From Ctena decussata (lineage: Eukaryota; Mollusca; Bivalvia; Lucinida; Lucinidae), in contig OZ022513.1 in assembly GCA_963989385.1 (NCBI GenBank), forward strand, positions 24,138,928 through 24,202,927: DNA of 64,000 nucleotides. The letters are read 5' to 3'. Both the position numbers and the translations under genes were made by a program. Every line of letters starts with the position of its first letter. The first letter of the stretch is position 1. Shown here piece by piece: positions 55,989 through 64,000 of the stretch. The notes beneath the pieces are model-generated. The model made no database searches. It had not been told where the DNA came from and saw nothing but the letters and a program-made list of their open reading frames with translations.

Positions 55989-57057
55989 AACAAGAGTGCT
56001 GAAAAATATTGGTGTTTGATATGAAGCAGTGTCGTAAGACGCACGTTAAGAGTCATCGAAATAAATATCGAGGTATTATGCTAATTATTACCATACGCTA
56101 AGTGCACACAGTGACGGGAAAGACCTTTTTGAGGAAGAGCTCCCCGCACCCCAGGCGTCAGGTTTAGACTGTATGCTGATGGGGCATACCTCTAATATAA
56201 GAGGTACTTTGAGGTAACAGTGTATGAGATATCGGGAGTTGACAATGTATTTATTTTTGATGTCAACAATACATTCATAAAGCATTGAAAACTTTATCTT
56301 TATAGGAAAAAAATTCATAAGTCCCAAGCGAAGCGTTATATTCCTTTTAAATGCGTCGCGATACGAAACAGGAATCAATGTGAGTGTACACCTTCCATGC
56401 TACAAGATATCTCAGGCTAAAGATTAGGGTATCTGGGAATTGTGGTATAAACTTGGGTATCATTGAAGTCTGATGAAGCAATATTATGTTCTGCTAGAAT
56501 AACGCTTCCGACAAGTGCATGCCCCAGGCCCCAGGGTTCGGTACCACGTCTTAAGTTAAGTGAACAGCCATACTCGCCCCCTCCCCCGCCCCCTCCAAAA
56601 AAGAGAATGCCATTCCGACCATGACGGTCCAAAGCTTAATGGAAAATTGCCGGTCATAGTAAAGAGCTTTAAACGAAACATGGAGGCAGTTGCTGCTCGG
56701 GCATCACGTACACGTTAAGTTTCTTCGTAGAGACTTTATCTGTTTATCACGGAAGCCCATATATAACTGTCTCAGCATCTCAAATAAATTATGAAGCTAT
56801 TTCATTTCTATGGCTTCTTATGTCTAACCGCAAAGTAACCTAAAAGGGTAACATTTTAAAGGTTTCAAATTTTGTGATATATCTGAAGCATTGCTTAAGT
56901 AAATGATGTGAATCTGACAGTAATGGACTGAAGGAAATGATACAAAACCAGTTTGGTTGCCTGACATTTTCCACACAGTTAGAATAATTCCTTGTTTACA
57001 TAATTAGACAACAGAATGTAATTATCAAGTTACCTGTACTCTAATACTATGAATTGT
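55989..57057. other. Intergenic DNA, no gene seen
   Basis: A C-rich tract at 56571-56597 (CCCCCTCCCCCGCCCCCTCC) could form a G-quadruplex on the minus strand. Frames of 71-96 codons on the minus strand lack coding hallmarks. Confidence 0.45.
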
Positions 57058-57298
57058 GTTAGGGACGCCATGACAAAACCCACATAGCGATGTGTGCGCC
57101 CAGCGAAGACTCAGATCAGCCTGGGCATCTGCCAAGCCTGATCTGAGTTTTCGCTGTCCACATGATGGTAGCTTATTCCCTTGGCTACCCTTTTAAGTCC
57201 ACAGCAAAGACTTTTATCAAAGTGGGCGATCACCCAGGCTAATCAGAGTCCTGGCTGAGCGCACATACCACTTTGCTGGTTTTGTCGTGTCGCGGCTC
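57058..57298. mobile_element. Hairpin MITE (type A), solitary copy 6, diverged
   Basis: The left end is altered (TTAGGGACGCCATGACAAAA), while the right end TTTGTCGTGTCGCGGCTC is typical. Arms contain CAGACTCAGATCAGCCTGGG-like and CCAGGCTAATCAGAGTC segments, with more mismatches than other copies. Confidence 0.82.
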
Positions 57299-57300
57299 TT

Positions 57301-57507
57301 AAATGGATGGACGGATGTATTGCGATTTTACGTCCTTTTCAATAGTATTCCACCATACATGTATCAGGACAATGGGATAGTGAAAGGTTGTGTGAAATGA
57401 AACCCCGTCTACAAATGAAAAGTTTCCGCCTCAGGGAATCAATCTCAGGACCGCTATAATTCAGCAGGCAGGCGCTTAACCAACCGAGCTACCGGGTTTC
57501 CGGCTCA
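57301..57507 (-). mobile_element. tRNA-derived SINE, minus strand
   Basis: Read on the minus strand, the stretch near 57507 gives AACCCGGTAGCTCGGTTGGT followed by TAAGCGCC (A box) and, further on, GGTCCTGAGATTGATTCCC (a degenerate B box), then a body running to GGACGTAAAATCGCAATACA and a tail of CATCCGTCCATCC. This is the layout of a SINE with a tRNA head. The anticodon loop region is not tRNA-like enough to call a gene. It ends next to the 43-bp satellite. Confidence 0.72.
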
Positions 57508-57521
57508 AACTGAGCCATAGG

Positions 57522-60314
57522 GAAGCTGTCGGTGCTATATAACCAATACACCATCTGAGACTAAGAAGCTGTCGGTGCTATATAACCAATACACCATCTG
57601 ACACTAGGAAGCTGTCGGTGTTATATAACCAATATACCTTCTGAGACCAGGAAGCTGTCGGTGCTAAAAAACAAATACACCATATGAGACCAGGTAGCTG
57701 TCGGTGCTATATAACCAATACACCATATGAGACTAGCAAGCTATCGCTGCTACATAATCAATACACCATATGAGACTAGGAAGCAGTCGGTGCTATATAA
57801 CCAATACACCATCTGAGACTAGGAAGCTGTCGGTGCTATATAACCAATACACCATCTGAGACTAGGAAGCTGTCGGTGCTATATAACCAATACATCATCT
57901 GAGACTAGGAAGCTGTCGGTGCTATATAACCAATACACCATCTGAGACTAGGAAGCTGTCGGTGCTATATAACCAATACACCATCTGAGACCAGGAAGCT
58001 GTCAGTGCTATTTAACCAATATACCTTCTGAGACCAGGAAGCTGTCGGTGCTAAAAAACAAATACACCATATGAGACCAGGTAGCTGTCGGTGCATTATA
58101 ACCAATACAGCATATGAGACTAGCAAGCTGTCGCTGCTATAAAACCAATACACCATCTGAGACTAGGAAGCTGTCGGTGCTATATAACCAATACACCATA
58201 TGAGACTAGTAAGCTGTCGGTGCAATATAACCAATACACCATCTGAGACCAAGAAGCTGTCGATGCTATATAACCAATACACCATATGAGACCAGCAAGC
58301 GGTCGGTGCTATATAACCAATACACCATATGAAACTAGGAAGCTGTCGGTGCTATATAACCAATACACCATCTGAAACCAGGAAGCTGTCGGTGCTATAT
58401 AACCAATATACCATATGAAACTAGGAAGCTGTCGGTGCTATATAACCAATATACCATATGAAACTAGGAAGCTGTCGGTGCTATATAACCAATATACCAT
58501 ATGAAACTAGGAAGCTGTCGGTGCTATATAACCAATACACCATATGAGACCAGGAAGGTGTCGGTGCTATATAACCAATACACCATATGAAACTAGGAAG
58601 CTGTCGGTGCTATATAACCAATACACCATATGAGACCAGGAAGCTGTCGGTGCTATATAACCAATACACCATCTGAAACCAGGAAGCTGTCGGTGCTATA
58701 TAACCAATATACCATATGAAACTAGGAAGCTGTCGGTGCTATATAACCAATATACCATATGAAACTAGGAAGCTGTCGGTGCTATATAACCAATACACCA
58801 TATGAGACCAGGAAGGTGTCGGTGCTATATAACCAATACACCATATGAAACTAGGAAGCTGTCAGTGCTATATAACCAATACACCATATGAGACCAGGAA
58901 GCTGTCGGTGCTATATAACCAATACACCATATGAAACTAGGAAGCTGTCGGTGCTATATAACCAATACACCATCTGAGATCAGGAAGCTTTCGGTGCTAT
59001 ATAACCAATATACCATCTGAGACCAGGAAGCTGTCGGTGCTACATAATCAATTCACCATATGAGACTAGGAAGCTGTCAGTGCTATATAACCAATATACC
59101 ATCTGAGACCAGGAGGCTGTCGGTGCTATATAACCAATATACCATCTGAGACCAGGAAGCTGTCGGTGCTATATAACCAATACACCATATGAGACTAGGA
59201 AGCTGTCGGTGCTATATAACCAATACACCATATGAGACTAGGAAGCTGTCGGTGCTATATAACCAATACACCATATGAGACCAGGAAGCTGTCGGTGCTA
59301 TATAACCAATACACCATCTGATACTAGCAAGCTGTCGCTGCTACATAATCAATACACCATATGAGACCAGGAAGCTGTCGGTGCTATATAACCAATACAC
59401 CATATGAGACTAGCTAGCTGTCGCTGCTAAATAACCAATATACCATCTGAGACCAGGAAGCTGTCGGTGCTATATAACCAATACACCATATGAGACTAGG
59501 AAGCTGTCGCTGCTATATAACCAATACACCATATGAGACCAGGAAGCTGTCGGTGCTATATAGCCAATACACCATATGAGACTAGCAAGCTGTCGCTGCT
59601 ACATAATCAATTCACCATATGAGACTAGGAAGCTGTCGGTGCTATATAACCAATACACCATATGAGACTAGGAAGCTGTCGCTGCTATATAACCAATACA
59701 CCATATGAGACCAGGAAGCTGTCGGTGCTATATAACCAATACACAATATGAGATTAGCAAGCTGTCGCTGCTACATAATCAATACACCATATGAGACTAG
59801 GAAGCTGTCGGTGCTATATAACCAATACACCATATGAGACTATTAAGCTGTCGCTGCTACATAACCAATATACCATCTGAGACCAGGAAGCTGTCGGTGC
59901 TATATAACCAATGCACCATATGAGACTAGCAAGCTGTCGCTGCTATATTACCAATACACCATACGAGACCAGGAAGCTGTCGGTGCTTTATAGCCAATAC
60001 ACCATATGAGACTAGTAAGCTGTCGCTGCTACATAATCAATGCACCATCTGAGACTAGGAAGCTGTCGGTGCTATATAACCAATACACCATCTGAGACTA
60101 GGAAGCTGTCGGTGCTATATAACCAATTCACCATCTGAGACTAGCAAGCTGTCGGTGCTATATAACCAATACACCATATGAGACTAGGAAGCTGTCGGTG
60201 CTATATAACCAATACACCATATTAGACTAGGAAGCAGTCGGTGCTATATAACCAATACATCATCTGAGACTAGGAAGCTGTCGGTGCTATATAGCCAATG
60301 CACCATCTGAGACT
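57522..60314. repeat. 43-bp minisatellite, about 65 copies
   Basis: The consensus starts GAAGCTGTCGGTGCTATATA and continues ACCAATACACCATCTGAGAC TAG. The length of 2793 bp equals 65 periods with almost no insertion or deletion. Copies differ at few sites: CT(G/A)TCG(G/C)TG, TATATAACC or TACATAATC, CATCTGA or CATATGA, GAGAC or GAAAC. Blocks have been duplicated: two GAAGGTGTCGG variants lie 258 bp (six units) apart, and two GTGCTAAAAAACAAAT variants 387 bp (nine units) apart. Each copy contains TATATAA and CCAAT; nothing shows they are used. The constant period means spacers as in CRISPR are absent. Confidence 0.96.
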
Positions 60315-60442
60315 GTGGATACAGAATAAATCTAGACTGGACAGAAAGACGGGTTCTCAAATGGGGAGATCTTCTTGACGGATCCAATGCATTGGGGAAA
60401 GACAAAAGCAAATAACAATTCCAAAAGGACGAGTTACAGTAA

Positions 60443-60680
60443 TGAGCCGCGACACGACAAAACCAACAAAGTGTCTGTGCTCCCAGTGCAGACTCAGATC
60501 AGCCTTGGCATCCACCAAGTCTGATCAGACTCTTTATTAAACGTTTAAAGGGAAGCTAAAGGTTTCAGCTACCTCCATGCGGACAGTGAGGACTCTAATA
60601 AGACTGGGTGGATGCCCAGGCTGATCTGAGTCTGCGCTGGACGCACAACCACATTGTTGTTTTTTTCGTGTCGCGGCTCA
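60443..60680. mobile_element. Hairpin MITE (type A), solitary copy 7
   Basis: A 238-bp palindrome from TGAGCCGCGACACGACAAAA to TTTTTCGTGTCGCGGCTCA. The arms differ at more sites than in copy 8 at 61862. Confidence 0.87.
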
Positions 60681-61861
60681 GTTTATTATTGCAATGTGCC
60701 CACTCAAAAGGCCGATTATCGAAGGCAGGCAGATAACCTCAAAAACATGCAGAAATGTTAGCTAGTTTATTCTGTACGATTTCATTTTCCTTGATTTTAA
60801 TGCCTTTTAGGTAAATTTTGCAGTTGAATACTTGTACTGTCTGCAAATTTTAACATTGAGCCTATGGGAATTTGAACTACCAACGTCCACTATGCATCCA
60901 AATTTCACTTCATCCTACTCTCCTAACCACTATAGTTTTTATACATAATTATTCCTCATATACATATTCATCATAAACAGGTTATATTACAGTGGATACG
61001 AGGGTAGGAGCGAACGAAATATAAAATTTGGGGTAAATTTTCGTTCATCCAACACTAGGATCAAAATCGTATCAGTATATTTTGTAATTGATAGAAAACA
61101 GAGGCATTATTTGGCACAACACATCTTTTTCAATGAGTTCATCTTCATCTATGAAGCAGTATGATCCCTATCAGAACTGTTCCTAATGTCTCTACCAAGG
61201 ATTCCGTGTGTGGGGGTGGGCGGGGAGAGGGGAGGGGAGGGGAGGGGGCGCAGCACTGGGCATGCGTATAGGTGTGGTGTTATGTGCGTATGTGAGGCGT
61301 TAGACTGAATGACCATCATCATCATGCTGTGATATAACCTCTGATTTTATAATGTTGCGACGTGGTCAGATGATGTATCCCTCTGCCTGGAGCTGATGCA
61401 TTATAGAATTCTGAGTCCTTGAACCCTAGACCACTAGCTCTGGATGAAAAGATACTTGGATGAGCTTTTTCCTAACCTCTTTTTATATCGTTGGAGTAAG
61501 AGTGCTGATATTTGATCACATCATATCCTTAAAATATAGGAGCTGCAAAGCATCCATGCACACTGAGTCCTTGAACTTTATGTATGGACCAGATTTTCAC
61601 TATAAATAAAAACACGGGTTTTGTATTTGCCCCATAATTACAAATAGTTGGTTAGTCAAACGGTGCAAAAAATAACCCGCATACTATTTGTAGGTTACTG
61701 TGACATATATTCAAAGGTTAAATGTTCTGTTACTTACATATTCAACATTATATGTGCATTATATGTGCATCATACTAAAGACAATGGTATAGTCAGACAT
61801 TGCAAATGACGTCATACTATCAATAAGTCATTGTGACTTGTATTTCATGATCCATTGAATA
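60681..61861. other. Intergenic DNA with a G-quadruplex-prone tract, no gene seen
   Basis: 61212-61248 holds repeated G runs (GGGGGTGGGCGGGGAGAGGG then GGAGGGGAGGGGAGGGGG) that fit the G-quadruplex pattern on the + strand. ATCATCATCATC lies at 61313-61324. No coding region is supported. Confidence 0.5.
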
Positions 61862-62099
61862 TGAGCCGCGACACGAGAAAACCAACAATGTGGTTGTGCG
61901 CCCAGCGCAGACTCAGATCAGCCTGGGCATCCGCCCAGTCTGATCACAGTTTTCGCTCTGCGCTTAAATGGTAGCTCAGGGTCTAAGCTACCTTCATACG
62001 GACAGCGAAGACTCTGATCAGACTGGGCGGATGCCCAGGCTGATCTGAGTCTGCGCTGGGCGCACAACCACATTGTTGGTTTTCTCGTGTCGCGGCTCA
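61862..62099. mobile_element. Hairpin MITE (type A), solitary copy 8, best preserved
   Basis: A 238-bp near-perfect palindrome from TGAGCCGCGACACGAGAAAA to TTTTCTCGTGTCGCGGCTCA. Internal arms such as GACTCAGATCAGCCTGGGCA and TGCCCAGGCTGATCTGAGTC are exact complements, so this is the youngest-looking copy and a good reference for the family. Flanks are AATA and TATA, compatible with a TA target. Confidence 0.92.
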
Positions 62100-64000
62100 T
62101 ATATGTTTTATTTCGAACTAATGTTTAATTGAATCTTAATCGGACTTGTAATAGTAAGTCACTTCAGCGCTGCATCTCATCTGGTACTACATGTAGGTCC
62201 CTGTGACCTATATTTCTTGGTTCACTGATTATGTCTAATATTTTAAAATCTTAAAATATAAATATTTAATATTTCATACTTGTTTAATATGTGATATGAT
62301 GAAGCTCTCATTATATATATAAATAGTGGATAATGCTTAATAAAAGAAGATGGTTACTGACTTTCACGCACTTGACAGAACACAAGCGTGCAAAAGCATT
62401 TCGCCAAGAATACATTTGCTTAACAATATCGGCCGGTTATAATCGACTTCCTGTTCATTTGTTTCATTATTTTCACAAAAGCAAATACTTTACATGCTTA
62501 TAATTGTGTTAATAAACACGTGATCAAAAATACTGTTATTAGGTTTCGTAAAAATTCAAATAAAATTCCTCCTTATTAGATGGATTGAGCGAAAATATCT
62601 CTTTTATTAATTATTTATTGTTGAATATATGGTTTCTTTGGATTGAATTTAAGCTGATGACAACTTGCCATTTGAAATCCTTTGTAGCAGTTTTATCTTA
62701 TATTCGTGTTGGCTCAAGCTTTCAAAGCTCCAGTGTAATATTTGAAGCTGTTCTGTTCAGCTGTGATTTTGAACTAAACCACCTCCAGCCCCAACCACAA
62801 CACCACACACCGTCATATGATATCTGATTAAGGATCTGCTGCCCAGTGTTTTATATAACTTTTCGTTGTATTTTTCTTTTTGTCTACTTTTTCATGTTGT
62901 GGTACTTTGGTTGGGGAATATGGTTAATTTCTTGCTGAAATTGACCCATTTTATCCCCCAAGTAACTAGTATATGTGCATTAATGTTACACTTGCATTTC
63001 TTCTGCCCAGTCTGCTAGGTGCCTACAGCTTACAATATCTGCCAGTCAGGGGAATCCTTCTTACAGTCGAGTATTCTTTTCCCTCATCTTACGGTGAGCA
63101 CGGCTAACCTGGTGGGCAGGATTGTAAGTTCTTACAACATACTCTGCCAGTCATGACCAGATCTCTGCAGGGATCTTCCACTCCTCTTACGGGGATGGAG
63201 CGCGTGAACTTGCAGCGCTGTAAGTCCACAAACAACAAACCTGGAGCTGCAAGGAGTTGTAAGACCGCGCTAGGACATAGCATTGCACTGTCACTTATAG
63301 AATCCGACTTGCGACTCGCCTTACGGCTTGCACTTTTCTTACGGTGTGTCAGTGTACGATGTGCTATGCTAGCAATGCAAATTTCTGAAACGGCAGATTG
63401 GCTGAGGATCCAAAATACTAGCTCTAAGTAACGTTGATGGGTACGGAGAATGAGCTAGTATCAAGGTTCACACTGGGCTGGTTCTTTTTTTTTTTTTTGC
63501 CAAAGGAAGTATAAATGATGTATTAAAAATAAAGTAATTGAACTTTACATTTGTTCTTCATGTAAGTGCAAACTTATCCCATCATTTCTTATTCCTAGAT
63601 TACTTCAAATAAAACTGTAGATAAGAACCAAAAGTATAATATCTGTTAGTTTGGAGGGCTGATGTGTCGGCAGAGTTGCTGGTTATATCGCAAAACCGCA
63701 GGTTGTCAGTGTATCCCGTTCAGCACCCAATATGGAATAAACCGGAACTCACGTGATTATTTATGAAACCGCAATAATAAAAATGTGCTTATATAAACTG
63801 CCAAATGACAAGCTTTAAATTAAATAAATCTCATCAAGATCGGTCGTGGGCACAAAATCGACCAAAGTGTAACCCGTCCTTTGCAGTACTTGCACTACTG
63901 AATAATGCTTTAGTTTTTGGATACCTAAATGAAGCAGGAATATATTGTTTTCCAGAATAAAACAGACTCAATGGTCATATTTCACTTTCAAGGCTTTGTT
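62100..64000. other. Terminal 1.9 kb, no gene recognised
   Basis: AT-rich DNA to about 62980, then a less AT-rich stretch (63001-63430) with recurrent CTTAC and GTAAG motifs (for example TCTTACAG, CTTACGGTGAGC, TTGTAAGTTCTTAC, TCTTACGG). Two frames of 80 and 92 codons (62585-62827 and 63153-63431) are open but have no domain I know. A host exon here cannot be excluded. Confidence 0.4.

Noticed and set aside
57522..60314. CRISPR array
   Set aside because: The whole 43-bp unit repeats with no unique spacers, and the context is eukaryotic. It is a minisatellite.
62585..62827. 80-codon frame ending in a Q/P/H-rich tail, considered as a host exon
   Set aside because: There is no domain, and no clear splice sites or conservation can be shown from sequence alone.

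Overview
The window looks like non-coding, repeat-dominated DNA from an animal nuclear genome. A marine invertebrate, probably a bivalve mollusc, is my best guess from the mix of 5S-bearing long tandem repeats, hairpin MITEs, tRNA-derived SINEs and LINE remnants; the species is an inference and not shown. I find no intact host protein-coding gene. The coding traces are two 3' ends of LINE reverse-transcriptase ORFs and one broken zinc-finger ORF inside a transposon.

Positions 748-39088 hold a tandem array whose unit of about 3.2 kb carries one 120-bp 5S rRNA-like sequence. Nine 5S copies are present, all on the + strand, starting at 2078, 5300, 12142, 19251, 22224, 25679, 31159, 34392 and 37616. 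The long spacer is largely built of short transposon-like elements: a hairpin MITE, two small elements rich in TGACGT motifs, and an AACGTT-rich element just upstream of 5S. It also holds old internal duplications. The array has been rearranged by a LINE insertion at its left edge (3-747), a 3.65-kb DNA transposon with about 480-bp terminal inverted repeats (8229-11882), a 4.2-kb foreign block (12372-16574), a roughly 240-bp deletion (20816), a partial duplication (25050-25250) and a fused double unit that lost one 5S (28495). All nine 5S copies share three helix mismatches, so whether this is the working 5S locus or a 5S-derived macrosatellite is open.

Positions 39089-51707 are a graveyard of short elements: five solitary copies of the same hairpin MITE plus one nested in a larger element, a foldback-like element (41144-43532) whose arms are arrays of a 21-bp palindromic repeat, two inverted copies of a hairpin element with an apparent 5-bp target duplication, another short element with a TAATG duplication, and a CR1-like LINE tail.

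Positions 51708-55988 form one 4.3-kb DNA transposon with CACTGGG termini, containing a SINE with an 11-bp target-site duplication and a broken C2H2 zinc-finger ORF. Positions 57058-62099 carry three more hairpin MITEs, a minus-strand SINE and a 43-bp tandem repeat of about 65 copies (57522-60314). The last 1.9 kb has no feature I can name.

Layout, repeat periods, inverted repeats and target duplications were read directly from the sequence. Family names rest on recalled family hallmarks, and no database search was possible.
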